From Gadus chalcogrammus (taxonomy: Eukaryota; Chordata; Actinopteri; Gadiformes; Gadidae), in contig NC_079426.1 in assembly GCF_026213295.1 (NCBI RefSeq), positions 1,121,659 through 1,185,658 on the forward strand: a stretch of DNA of 64,000 bases, read 5' to 3'. The notes beneath the pieces are model-generated. The model saw only the letters and a list, made by a program, of their open reading frames with translations. It was not told the DNA's origin and ran no database searches. Each line of letters opens with the position of its first letter. Within the stretch, counting starts at the first letter, position 1. This document shows positions 39,810-53,200 of this stretch, piece by piece. The translations under genes and the position numbers were made by a program.

Positions 39810-42800
39810 CTACTGGCGTTTGGCCAGACGAGCTAAGAAGACCCATGTGGAAAGGATGAGGTTTGGGTAGGGGCGGATGTACACGGCCAAGGCAAATGAG
39901 GTGTCTGGGATCTCTGTGCTGTGGATCCCTGTGTTGTAGACTGTGTCCACCAATGAGTTCATGTCCCGGTAGGGCAGATGAAGTGGGAATCCAGTTACCT
40001 AACGAACCCACAGACCAAAGGCCCCCATTTCGTATTGGGGTCAACAAAATTCCACAATAAACAAAGATTTTCAACAGGGATAGAATGCAATCATTGATTG
40101 CATTACCTATTGAGTAATGCAATCATTCTCAGCCATGGAATCACATCACACGACAAGTCGTTAAGATAAGAAGAAAAGTAGGTTACAATGGTCAGTGGAT
40201 TCCTAGCAAAACGAGCAGGCTCTCAATACAACCATGGTTACCTTGTAGTCTGTCATGGTCTCCAGAACCTGGACTGTCTCCGTCAGGATGGAGTCTGAGG
40301 ACCGGGCTCTCTCCAGGAGCTCCAGGGCTTCTCTGAGCATTTCCGAGCACTTGGTGTTCCAGCGAGTGATGTGAGGGAGCCTCCACTCCATTATGCTGTT
40401 CCTCAGCTTCACTTCCACCCTTGGACAGAAGATATCCACAGTATAGCAGTATATCCCTTCTTGTGTATCAGCAAATAGTGGGCTTTATTTATTTTTGGAA
40501 TTTTTGGAAAACACTAGTTCTCTCAGCTGATGCACCCAGTGTTTCCCCCAGCACTGTGTGGTTAAGGCGGCTGCCTTAACAACAATAGGGCCCCGCCTTG
40601 TCTACCAATGTATAAAAAAATAACACATATTTTTTTTTATTATGCATTAACAAAGCACAAAACTCTCATAGGGAAACAAAACATATTTCAATCAGGTACA
40701 AAAAATAAAGATAAATAATGCATTGTCAATACTGTTCACAACAATAGTCGTGCCATAAAGCTATTTGAGTGGAATCAAACGACGGCATCAGGCGGGTCTA
40801 GCTATTATTCCGAGCTGAAACCCTCACTGAAGACCGCACGGCCACGAGACAAACCTTGCCTCGCTCCTTGACCACCTTGACTAAGACATTTTCTGGGGGA
40901 AACACTGTACACCCATACTGTAATATAGAATTTAACAGAGTAGACTGTAGTAGGGCTCAAGAACTCTAGACCTACCTCCTTCTGAGGGCATATACCAATT
41001 CCATTTCAACGGGCCGGTATTTCACCTGAATTGGCTAGAAAACATGCATTTTGTAGAGGCACTTCAAAGGTATAAGATTTTCTTTGTTAAGATGTATGCA
41101 AATACAATTTTCAGACACTTCAATAAATGGTTTACCAATCCAGATGTTGCAGCTTGAGACCCATTGAGGAATAAGGCCTTCCAAGAGCCTGGGTCTGACA
41201 AGTCAAAGTTGATGACTGAGGTTCGCTTTGTGCGTTGGACATTAAACCACACCTAAAACACATCCATCAGTGTTACTTAGGATCTTTGTCATTATACTAC
41301 ATGTGCGAAACAGCAGATGAGTCTGAGCCTCCTCCCTTACATTATGGCCGTTCACAAGGCCTTTCACCGTCTGCAGAGGGCAACGCGTGTCACATTTGTC
41401 GTAGTGCTTTCCATCCCTGGGGTTCCAAACCAAGTACGTATGGTTGTTTTTGGTGAGAATATACGACGTCTCTTTCTGTAGAATATACTTAGCTTTTACT
41501 TTGCACAAAAATAATGACAAAAACATTGTGATTCTGGTATAGTTTTGTGTGGGCCTGAACTAAGTATAGTACAGTAGTGATAATCAACATAATAGCAGTG
41601 TAGAAGGCTACCTCAAGGACAGATTCTCCCAGTAGCAGCCACGCCTCCACTTGCTGGTAGTGGAAGAGGTTACACAGGAGAACAGCCAGGCTCATATGGT
41701 TGCCCACTGCGAGCTCCAGGCACTGCTATAGAATTGTCAAACAGATCAAGTTCACAGTGATCTTAAAGGAAAAGTCAACAACTGAATAAAATATCTTCAC
41801 CGTTGGTTACCTTCAAGACATATGTTTGAGGCCCACATCTGAGTTTGCTCTACACATAATCTGGGTCAAAGCATATTTGGAAAAATGTGTAAATGTTTAT
41901 TCTAGTGGATTATGAGTGTACCTCAGAGGATAACCAAATGACCCTGCTGTTTCCAACACCAGAGAGGCAGGGCACGGTTGGAATCACGGACACAAACATT
42001 GCCAGGATATCCTAGTTTACATAATCCAAATTCAATCAGAAAGATACCTTAGTCATACATTCTCAAGGAAGAACATTTAACATTAACATTTAAAGTTCTT
42101 TCCAGCTGTGTGTGCAGTTCTGAATCAGCCCTTACTAAAGCAGTCATGCTGTTGAGTGAAGTGTCCTGCAGTATTTCCTTCGGAGGAGCAAGTGGGCCAA
42201 AGAACCGGGTAGCCAGGACCAGTCTAGCGTCAGAGTTGAAGACAGTGGTCGATACCCATAGTTTCTTTTCACTGGTGGCTCTGCACTGGCGCTCAAACTC
42301 GAAGGCCTGCCTCAGCAGCCCCTCATCTTCGTCGCTGGGAAACTAGAGAGGCCTTAACGATAAGCACTCAACTAAAATAATTTAAATATAATTCAAATTA
42401 TTATTCTGGATTATTTATAAATAATATAATGTCTATTTTGTACGCACCAACCACTGTGAAATCTGGTCCTCATCCTGAACAAACAAAGGTAGTTTTGCGT
42501 AACAAAGTGTTAATCATAATTGGTTCTATCTATGGATCCATTTACCCAACACTGTCATTATAGAACCCTACTCTGGCTGAAAGCTCAGTAGCTATGGAGA
42601 CCGGTGGGTCCAGGTTTATGAAGACTTCCAGGGAGCTCTCCTCTGTCCGAACCGCCTGGTCGTTGATATAATCCTCCTCCGGCCAGGTGTAGCCAAGCAG
42701 AAGCGGAGACTGGCCAATGGGGAGTGACTCACACACCTTAAAACAAGTTGAAGGCATATCGGTCCTGCTATCCAATCAGAGGTCTGGTGTGACGTAGTCT

Positions 42801-45800
42801 GTGTGACCTCATGTCGGTGCGTGCACAGCGTTGTGTGAGACCTCACCGTGGACTGCTGCAGCAGCGTTGTGAAAGGTATGGTGACGGCGCCGAGCCATTG
42901 CCTGCCAGAGAAGACCTGCGCCCCGCAGCCTATCAGTACACTAGTCTGTGATGCACAGAGCCCCGCAGGTAAAGAGCAGAGAGAGAAGAAGAAAGTAATC
43001 GTGGAAATAATGAGCAAGGAGGAAGTCATGGATGGAAATAATCTCTGGTTATTTCAGTTGTTGATTCTGATTGCTTGAGATGTGTACCAGCTCGTAAAAG
43101 CACAAGATACCTCAGCACGTTGGAAGGAAATGTTATCAAACATATTTATGACTATGTCATTTTCTGCACTTGAAAGCCCTTCTAGGCTGTAGTCCCCTCC
43201 TTTGGCCCTGCGGACACACAGGAGAGCATGATATATGAGCTGGAGTCTGCTATGTGAGCATCACTCTGTACAACAAGTAAAGGGGTTGTATTACCTGAAG
43301 TCAAAGGTAAAGTCTTCCTTCCAGTGCGGATTAGGTCCCTGTTTTACACAACTCCTACCTGTGATCCCCTGAAACCTGACCTCAAAGAACGGCTGAACAT
43401 CAACCTGCTAATACAATGAGAACAATGGAGGCGCTATATACAGTAGGTTACATACAGTACTGCAATATTTCACACAAAAAAGAACAAGTTAAATGCACTA
43501 AATACTGCTTAATACTACCTATGGTCATTTTGTATTTGTTCAAAATATATATATTTCAGCCATATTAGGGAACTAATTTGGCTCTGTGTCAGATCTTCAG
43601 AAAAACTCATTTTTACCTCAGGAATAACTTCTTCCTCTGAGAAGGTTGCCCTGTTGGAACTTGCAGGCAGGCCACACCAGAATACATTTCTGGTACGAAT
43701 CCTCCTCCAGAACCAAAACAAAACAAGCACCTGTATGTTTTCTGGGGGTCTCCCCCAGCAGACGTACCAGCTGGAGAATAGAGATGTGTTCATGCAAGTT
43801 AAGTGGAGCCTTACTTGAGGGGATCTTTCTGTCGGACGGGCAGACCCATGGCGCTGTTGACAGTCACCCGGACCTTAAGGTGTGTGTCTGCGAGCAGGGA
43901 GCTGGGAACCAACTTCCTCATTGTGGTCCTTCTAGGGTTTAGAGGACGCAGCCCCCTGAAGATATCCCAGCTGGACTTCCTGCTCGCATCAAGGACAAAG
44001 TTTGTTATCCAGCAGAACAGTACAGATGTGTTCAAACTCACTAAATCACACAAAACTCACTTTGGTGAGTCGGCCCCATGATGCTCATTAACAATGTCGG
44101 AGAGCTTGTACTTCTTCCTGATGTCATCAATTCTTCTCTTCGCTGAATCGAGCATCTTACACAATACAGAGAAATCAGAGGTTTACTTTCCAAGTTCTGT
44201 AAATAGCCAGTGTAATCTGGATGTACGATGTGTACCAGGGCACCCTCTGGGTTTGTTGAATATTGTGCAGTATGTGACTTGTGATTGGGTCCTCTTCCTC
44301 CTCCACTAGTGAATAACGTGGAACTGCAGAGTACTCCTAAGCAGCGCCAGAACACAAGTCACTACTCATGGGTTTACACACGGAAATTGCCTCGGAATCA
44401 TTGCAATGATAAGCTACAAGAAGTTATCAAACCTTCTTAAAATGTGTTGTTAAAGCAAGCATGGAGTCTTTGATCTGGCTGTCGTGAAGTGGGATAGCTT
44501 CGGGCGGAGCCCTACGACAATTCCTGGCCCTAAGGAGCTCAAACCGCCGGGACTTATGGAAGTCCTCCTCTGTGGTGAAGTCAAACTCCTCTTCGCAGGC
44601 GTACATGTGAAAGCATCCCTTGGCTCCATCTCTCCTCTCACAAGCTTCCTGCACTCCAAAACAAATATAGCATAGTTCACGTAGTATCTGGTGCTCCCAC
44701 ATTGTTTCCTGTTATATACGGGGATATTTGTTGAGCAGCAGGGGATGCAGCCCTGAATGAACAAAAGACAAAACCTACAAGGGAAAACTGTATGCGAGCA
44801 CTTGACATTTACATGCCGGTGAATGTCGGGAGCCACACTCACCCTGAGCAGCCCTTGGATTGCCGTGTTTGATGGGTGGTTGGGATCATACTTTACGTCT
44901 CTCAGCCGGCCTAGTAACTCTTCATGTGTATGGCTCTTCAACACTTGGCAAGTCTGGGAACTGAATATAAATTAGTGCTGTCAAGCGATTCAAATATTTA
45001 ATCGCGTTTAATCACGATTAATGTCATCGTTAACTCAAGATTAATCACACATTTTTTTCTGCGCTAAATATCCCTTGATTTCTTTGTCCCATTAATTTTT
45101 CTCATTTTAATGCTATTGATAACAATATTGGCATATACTGATGAAAACAGGACGATACAAAAAAAAAGCCTATAGTGCAATTAAACGATGAACATACAAA
45201 CATACTGCCTTGAACATAGCAGTCAGCCTACTGCTTCTTTGTTTTAAGCCAAGAAATGTATTATTATTTTTTTAAGATTAATGCCGTTAAAATTGGTTTG
45301 CGTTAACGCCGTTAATAACGCGTTTAACTGACAACACTAATATAGATATAAATAAAATGAATCCAATTGGATGATACATCGGTGTAGACATTTATACATA
45401 ACATCTGTTCCAAATCATGGAATTGAATGCAGTATGAATGTATTGATTGATTGATTGATTACACAGTTATAAAACACTTAACTAACTCCACAAAAGCACA
45501 GAGATAAACAACACATTGCTTATGAATGTCTATGTACATGAGTTTTGATACAACAAAATGTATTATTGTGTTATATTGTATAAAAAATAAAGATGTTATC
45601 AAAATGGTGTTTTTACTCACTTGGTAAAATTAGTTTTAGTTGCTTTGGGTGCCATGGAGAAGAGAGATTCCTCTACAGCCCAAGAGAGACCATAGGTCAG
45701 CCTACCTCTGCTCAATAGATATCCTGGTTGCTTGTCATTTAGTATACATGTGACATCTAATGATAAAAGAAAAACAACTTGAAGTGCCCTACACATCTGC

Positions 45801-48800
45801 TTACTTCGCTTTAATATAATTTGCTTTGAATTGTAATAAATGGTTGTTGCTGTTACTCACTGCTCCCGACCCCATCATAGTGAGGCTGGACAACTGGTTT
45901 GTTGCTGAACTCTATAGTTTCCAGGAGGGAAGTGCAGTTTGACAGCACGTTTCTATCTGGAATTGGCAAATATACTTTGGCCACCTCAGTGCTCTTTTGT
46001 CCTGAAGTTTCACAAATCTAAAATTTCAAGAAGAACAATATTCCCCCCTCTGAGGTGATTACATACACACATATCAAAACAGGGGGATTGAAGCTCTTTG
46101 AGGCTGCGATTGGGAAGGGCTCTACAAATGTGCTTAGTGTACACATACCTGCAGCATTATATTCTCTGAGTGGTGCATTATCCGTATGTGAAAGATCTGC
46201 TGGATGTTGACTCTGAAGTCACCGTCTAAAGACGCTGGATATGAGAAGGATACAAGTTTCTCATTGTAGAATATTTTCACTGTTATCTTGCGGCGCAGCA
46301 ACTCGTATCTCCTGGTTCTCTCGCCTCTAAAACCCAAAAGCAACAAAGCAAATGGAATTTCAGCTCTGGGTTAAATTCCTGCCGAGGCTAAACCAATGAC
46401 TAATGTTGTTCTGTTAATGGTGCACTCACAGGGGGCAGCTCAGTGATGGGGTGATGCTTCTGCTTCTGGAGAGAACAGGGATCAGATCACTGCGCGAGAT
46501 GGCTGGATTGGCCTGATGGGCCTGATTCTTCAATCGCTCCCCAGGCTCTGTGGTATCCTCTTCCTCCTGGTCAAGGTGATCACTAAATCGCCGCTTGAAA
46601 ACCCCATCATCTGCAGTCTGTAACAGGCAAACCTTTCAATTGGATGCACTGGTGTACACCCCCACACAATACATCAACAACATCTATCCTTGCCAATGTA
46701 TTACCACAAATAATTCCTCTGGTTTTCCACTCCGAGTTGCGGATTGGTTCCCACCCATGTCTTTGAGTCTGTTTAGAGGGGAATGAGGGAGTTAAGACCT
46801 CAAATATATCTCCAAAGGATGACTAATGGGGATTGGCCCCAACAGCAACAATATGTGAAACAAACAAGGACGTGCACCTGTGCAGCTGTAATCTGACAGT
46901 TGTGCTCGTGAACGCATTTTCTGCTCTGTGTTTTTTAATGGTGGTCCACCGATTACATATGTTCTTCAATAGATAGTCTGTTTCTATCTCTCTGTGTTGT
47001 CTCTCTGTATCTCTTCTGAAGAAAAAACATGATAGATAAATATAGCTATATCCACACAAGCAGTTATACACATCAGAAAATATTAACAAACAAACCTTAT
47101 CTCTTGTTTCGTTCCCAACTGGTTTCCTGCCAAGAACCAATCGCGTTCACCACTTTCCAATTTCTCTAATCCCTTTAGCTAATATTGCATGGTAAAAAAA
47201 AAATATATTACATTTTCTGTAATTGTTGGCATAAACAAGAGCAGAGATGTTTGGTGTTACACAATACCTTGCCCTGCAGGGCAGTAGTGGCATCTGGCAT
47301 TTGGCGTTTTTTGTGGTAGAGTTCATGGAGCTCTAACAGGTTTTGTGCCAACACATGTTCTCTACTGAACAAGGGGTGATGTGTGAATATGAGCCCCGCT
47401 AGGCTAAGGTCAAGCTGCCACATTGCCGCATCACATTTACTAGATGTGTTTGAGGCTATTGTAGAAGGCTGTGCAGAGTAAAGGAAAAATCATTTTTGGT
47501 TGCCAGCAGGTTATATAATGACATTATTAAAAAAATGATATCCAAATGGTATCTTAGTTGGGCATATATGTGTGAATACATGATGTATACACTACAAAGT
47601 GATGTATTGTTTATTGACACACTCAGGAGATTATATCGTTTACTTATTTAGATATCTTCTCTATGCATGTCAGGTGCCATTAACTTAAGAAACAATACCT
47701 CCCTCTGTCATTGAGAATAGTTATAAATAGCTAAAAGGACAGTGTTTTGCATCAGAAGGCCCACTTCCAGATGAAGCCCCTAACCTGGATGTACCCGGTA
47801 CTGAGGCCGGGAGAGGGACCTGCTGCAGGGGGGTCTGCCTGGAAGCAGCAGCCCCCCTGCACTGGGTCAGGCAGAGAGTTCAGGCAGCCGCTCGGGTCGA
47901 ACCAACGCTCTCCCTGTAATAGGGAGCAAACACATCATTCAGGTCTGACTCGTTCATTCATATACTGTACATATTTCTCACCTCAACAGGACTAAATAGT
48001 TGACAGGGATAAACTGTAAGAATGTGGCTACACACCTGCCCTCTTTTATTATTATTATTTATCCTAAAAATGGATCTCACTATTTTGAAACTAATTTAAT
48101 TACGCTACTTTAGAGAGATTACCCTTATATTGGACTCAGATGGTCTGTGTTCAGAACATTGCAGAGTACTTTGCACTGTGCTTATTTTAGATATTGCATA
48201 ATCATGTTTTATAACCAGAAACTAGAAATGACCGCGTGGCGCCTGGCTGTTGGTTTTGTGATTTTTTTCAAGTAATACCTCATTCCCAAATCATAGCATA
48301 GGGATGCAATGTACAGTTATTGAAAAGGGCATTATTGTTAAATGTAGAGTGGTTAACCTTGTCTTGTTCAATGAGTCGGTTGGACATTTTGTTGTTGATC
48401 CACCATGGAACCGTAGGTCTATCCTGGACATACAGTCCTTCATCTTCTAAGCAACGCAGCTTCAGATTAGCTTGTGCCAGCCGTTCTTGGGGTACTGTCA
48501 AAATATTTATAATTTCTTAGTGAATATGCTCCAAAAACCAGGGGATATATCCACCATAACTTTATCTTACCAGCTGAGAGGCGTGGCACAAAAACATGGG
48601 TTTGCTTCAGTCTGCTTTGGACAATTTCTCCAGGAATGAGTGGGTCCGAATCCTCATCGTTCTCCCCAATAATTATTACAGTGTTCTTTTCACTCTGTAA
48701 AGACAAAAAACATATTATACATATATAACAATAGATGTGGATGCATCTAAAAACCTAGCTTAAAATGTGAAACTGCTTGCAGTAAGGTGATGAAAGCCTC

Positions 48801-49123
48801 TCTTGCCTTCTTATGTTGATGTTCTTCATTTTCTTTTCCCAAATCATCAAATGTACCACAGAAGAACTCAAAGGATGCGTTCCCCACCGTCCTTGACATC
48901 TGGGAATGCTATAATTTGCATATCTCTTTATTATAATCATTTAAGGAGCATTAAAAGCGATAGAGATGACAACTACCATGCATCAAAGTTAATTATGTTA
49001 TTCGTCAGAGTTTGTTGGACTTCACAGGACTTGGTATGTTACAGGCCCTTACCTTTTGCTCCATACGTCTATGAAGAACTCTTTCTATCCTGTTGCTGCG
49101 ACCAGGGGGAGGTTTCATCAACT
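39810..49123 (-). CDS. cc2d2b: Coiled-coil and C2 domain-containing protein 2B (5' incomplete)
   Basis: This is a paralog of the ciliary transition-zone protein CC2D2A. Minus-strand exons, 5' to 3': 49123-49053, 48899-48807, 48694-48571, 48494-48358, 47913-47795, 47414-47268, 47178-47096, 46768-46705, 46617-46430, 46326-46149, 46017-45861, 45756-45621, 44953-44843, 44648-44433, 44155-44061, 43979-43815, about 43700-43617, 43404-43295, 43207-43111, 42945-42847, 42736-42572, 42474-42448, 42342-42136, 42011-41922, 41725-41612, 41475-41341, 41252-41136, 40419-40242, 39998-39810. Landmarks are LDLSLAGLIFTHHPLFSREHV, the C2-type segment VDVQPFFEVRFQG, AWLLLGESV, and the C-terminal EWRLPHITRWN and FALAVYIRPYP. 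The neighbour ccnj makes 2B the call rather than 2A. The start codon was not located. Exon 48807-48899 appears to use a GC donor. Confidence 0.88.
40537..40907. mobile_element. hAT-like non-autonomous element in a cc2d2b intron
   Basis: A perfect 15-bp terminal inverted repeat, CAGTGTTTCCCCCAG at 40537-40551 and its complement at 40893-40907, bounds 371 bp without coding capacity. CAGTGTTTCC-type ends are known for hAT/Charlie elements. Flanking octamers ATGCACCC and GTACACCC agree at 6 of 8 positions, a plausible old 8-bp target duplication. Confidence 0.75.
44965..45347. mobile_element. hAT-like MITE with 8-bp target duplication
   Basis: The element body 44973-45339 starts TAGTGCTGTCAAGCG and ends CTGACAACACTA, an imperfect terminal inverted repeat. 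It is flanked by ATATAAAT and ATATAGAT (7 of 8 identical). The interior has palindromic AATCGCG/GATTAATC-like motifs near the left end and GTTAACG motifs near the right. It sits in a cc2d2b intron and has no reading frame. Confidence 0.8.
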
Positions 49124-50283
49124 CTGTTTAATAAACGAAATCCACATTTATATACCGACAGATTAACAATTTAATACAATTTTAAATGATGGTTCATTAT
49201 GATTACGTGTCTTTTGGGCTTTTTGCTCTTCGTCACACGTGTCTTGAGTTGTTTTCTTTTCGCTCGATCTTACTGAATGTAGATATCCATATGTATCTGC
49301 ATATCCGCCAAAATCTGATGGAAAGTATGCATATTCATATATAACGTTGATCCAAATTGTTTCTGAAAGGACGGGTTACATAATAAATCAACAGAAGCAT
49401 TTAAAGGTTTCGGCAGAGAAAACCGTTCGTTTTGAGCGCATGCGTTTGATTCTGACCAACCGTTCGCTCCCTCCTTCAACGTCTGCTCTGTATTTTTATG
49501 CGATTGTTATAAAACAAATTACAAACAAATAAAAAAGAGGCAGCTAAGATTCACATTATTTTCTAATGTGTTAAAAACAAAGTAGGTACAAAGAGTTAGG
49601 TAAATACTCGACTCACAGAGCCATCATGTAGGCCTACACATGCAGACGTAATTCAAATTAACGGAAGAGGCTGAGACTAGTAAATTAAGCCTAAATAAAT
49701 CTGTTGCAGATAATAAGCCTGAAACACACACGCACACATACACACGTGTCAGTATAGATACAATATGGACAATGATATGTAGGCGGGACACGCGTTGATT
49801 GACAGTATGGGCTCTAACTCTGGGTGTGCTTTTTGATTGGCTCTTCTCATTGCTTGTACCCAATCAGCTTCTGCCTGCCATGGAGGAAGTAATAAATGCA
49901 AGATGGCTCCTCATATAAAAACAGTCTTCGGGGTTTCCTTCAGCGTGCGACAAAATTACTCTTTACATCTTATTAGGTTAAAGTATCTATCAGCAAGTAT
50001 TTCTGAGGGTTAAACCCAGCTACACTTTGATATGCTTATAGTATTTGGCGATATTGTGTGAAAGAAGATATACGAAGAGACAAGAGAGACAAGTTTGAAG
50101 CCATGAAACGCTAGCGAACTGGATGCGCGGTTCAGGAGCAGCACAGCCCTTGTTGGCTACAGCTAGCGTGTCACTTCACCAAGTAGTCCAAGATAGCACA
50201 CACACACAGCACAAGACACAGTCCAAAGTTCTGCTGTCCTCTTGAATGTTGGAGCAGAGATACGATAGCTGAACTATCTGACC
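49124..50283. other. cc2d2b-btaf1 head-to-head promoter region
   Basis: The genes diverge from here. Undetected cc2d2b 5' exons may lie at 49200-49500. The btaf1 5' UTR runs from about 49945 to 50283. CCAAT-type boxes (ATTGG near 49836, CCAAT near 49860) and a TATA box at 49914 lie in between. Confidence 0.55.
49914..49920 (+). promoter_or_regulatory. Candidate TATA box of btaf1
   Basis: TATAAAA about 370 nt before the btaf1 start codon and about 50-80 nt after CCAAT-type boxes. A start site about 30 nt downstream would give a 5' UTR of roughly 340 nt. An AAGATGGC YY1-like motif lies 10 nt upstream. Confidence 0.5.
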
Positions 50284-53200
50284 ATGGCTGTATCGAGGTA
50301 AGATGCACTTGATACTGGTTGACTTGGATTTGTGCTCAAGTTGCTAACTTGGCTAACTAGCCTAGCTAACTAATCGTTGCCGGTTAGCCTCCGATTGGGC
50401 TGAGGATGGCATGGTCAGACCGGGCCTGCTAGCTTTCTATGTGTAATTTTAAGTCTGATAGACTCGGATCACAGTTTAGAAGGCCACGTTTGTTTAATGA
50501 TTGTCTGACTTGACCGCACGTTCTATAGATCAACACAGTAAACGACGTGAAACACATTTCTCTTTACTTTACTCTCATGGCCACCTGCTAGTGCTGCTTC
50601 AGTGGGAGATCTTCTTATTTCTCCATCGTTTAGCACTTGTTGCAGAACATTGATCTTCTGTCAATAAATAAATGACCCTGCTGTTTTTTTGATCGCCGAA
50701 AGCATGTTGGGATGCAAATTTGTGTTGTCTTTTGAGGATGACTGAACTGTCATTTAACTGTCATTTAGCATATAGCTTATCTAGATTAAACAGACATCAA
50801 GACATTTCTATGTTTGACACTGTTTAAGATGGTAATTATTTCCCTGGCCCCTCATTTGTTGGGCTGGTTTAAAGTGTATTGTTTGGATGAGAGTAACTAG
50901 GTCCAACAGTTTCTAGTCTTAACTTAAACCCCTCTCTATACATTATCCTGGTAAGGTCCTTTTTAGGGAGTGTATAGCTCAAAGGATAGCTTGCATTTTT
51001 TGTAAGTTACACACATAAAACCTCATTCTCCTTGTTGTAATTGCGTATTTTGTAGAATGCAAATATCTATTTCATGGTATGCAATGCTATTTGTACTGAT
51101 TAACCCAAGCACACTTTCCCCAACACCTGAATGCAATAGTATATTTACTTTGTTGCTTATTTGCATCAACACTGTGCTAACAAAATAAGGAAATACTGGT
51201 GTGTATAACTGGTATTCTGTTTCTAGACTTGATCGTTTGTTCATCCTGCTGGACACGGGAACAACTCCAGTAACCAGGAAAGCAGCAGCCCAGCAGCTCG
51301 GAGACGTGGTCAAACTCCACCCACATGAGCTCAACAATCTCCTATCAAAGGTGTGCGCAGTGCGATACTCTTGCATGGACATGACTTTTCCATGATATGC
51401 TCAGTATCGACCATTGTCACTGTACACCATTGTCGACTCCCCCACACTTTTAGTCTTAGTTCAACACAGCTTCATCCCTGTTCGGTGACAAAAGAGAGGC
51501 TGCACAAATGCACAAACTCCACATATTCAGCAATTTAACACGGCATGCAAGTTGCCACACTGGTGGGCATCAAGGCACGAATATCAAGGCAGCGTTTCTC
51601 TATCTGCTGGAATAATTTAAAGAAAATATCCATAAGAAGCATGTGTTGAGTAATATAATATACATGGTGACCATTGGTGTAACATTATTATTATTTTTCA
51701 GGTTTTGAACTATTTGAGGAGTCCCAACTGGGACACCCGCATAGCAGCTGGGCAGGCAGTCGAAGCTGTGGTTAAGAACATCCCCGAGTGGGACCCGGCC
51801 CCTAAGCCTAAGAAGGGTAAGCCAATCAAGCAGTCTGGTCAATCAAGGCACCCTTTCCCCCGAGAAACATGTTGCACTTCACATCCTCGTTTTGGGTAGG
51901 ATTGCTTTGAAACGATGGTAAAAGCGACTGCATTGAATTTACGATTGATTTTCGATGGACCACAGAAGTTGCTATGGTTACTCTTTTCTTTCAGCATCCT
52001 TCAAGGTTGAGAGATTAAGTGGAATTTACGGCACTTTGCACCAAACTGTCATCACGCGTTGTCCTGCGACCATAATCAATGAGCAAATATTTGTTCTTGA
52101 AAAATACATAAACTTAGTGACATCATTAAGAAAATCAATTCTGATTTATTGTTTCTATATATTCATTGATGTTCCTTTTATGATGGATGATATATTTATG
52201 GCAATGAGATGTTTTGTTTTTTTGCCATCAAATGTTGCCCTGGTCATTCCCAAATCATCTTTAATGTTCAAACCATAAAACGCGTGACGCTTAGGCAATG
52301 TAGTCTGATTATCATTTTACAAATAGTTGTTAATGTCTGTCAACAGTTTTAACTATTAAAGCCTGCCTTCAGTACAATGGGTGCTGACGGTTTTGACAAG
52401 GACTTAATTAAACCTTTTTTGTGTCTCCTTCGTTGTGCTTAATTTAGCAACTCTGTTCTGATTGGCCCTTCTAGAGTGTTGCGACGAAGAGTCTCCTGAA
52501 GAGCCGTCATGTGACAGGTTGAGTTTCTACCACTTCGACATCTCCCGCCTTCTCAAACACGGAGCTTCTCTACTGGGATCCGCAGGGGCCGAGTTTGAGC
52601 TTCAGGATGACAAGTCTGGTAAGAAGGCCCCTCCCATTCCTATCAGCCACACTTTTCTAAAGAATGCTCATGCACATCCCCAACTTTTGACCCGTGATGC
52701 TAATCTTTTATCCCATTACATTAACGAGAATGTTAACTTTTCTTAAAAAGTTTGATTCAGAAGTTGCAAAACGCTTGATTACACTTGAAGTGCAATAACG
52801 TTGGTGCTCAATTACCCGAGCAAAAGAAACTGAAACACAAGCTTTAACTTGTCTGCCATTAGATGCGTTTCACTTTCTTTTGCTCAATGTTTTTTTTGGC
52901 CACCATGTTGCTGGAGACGGTTGTAAGCATGCGATTGGCTAACATAAACTAAGTAAAAACGTGTCTAAAGGTTTTTTCAAATCAACATTGTGTAGACTGC
53001 CCTCTTTGGAAATTCCCTTATCCAAACCCCCTGCATCAGCAACAAATTAGTTTTCTTTGGTAGAATATTTCTATGAGAAAAATTGAAACAAGGCGCACGT
53101 CCTTCAGTGGTCCCGCAGTAGTCCTGCAATTACACAGGACTGTTAGGTAAGAAGTCCTGCTATTACACAGTAGGACTGTTAGGTGAGAAGTCCTGCTATT

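Noticed and set aside
39810..49123. Assignment of the minus-strand gene as cc2d2a
   Set aside because: The domains fit both paralogs, but direct adjacency to ccnj and znf518a is the cc2d2b neighbourhood.
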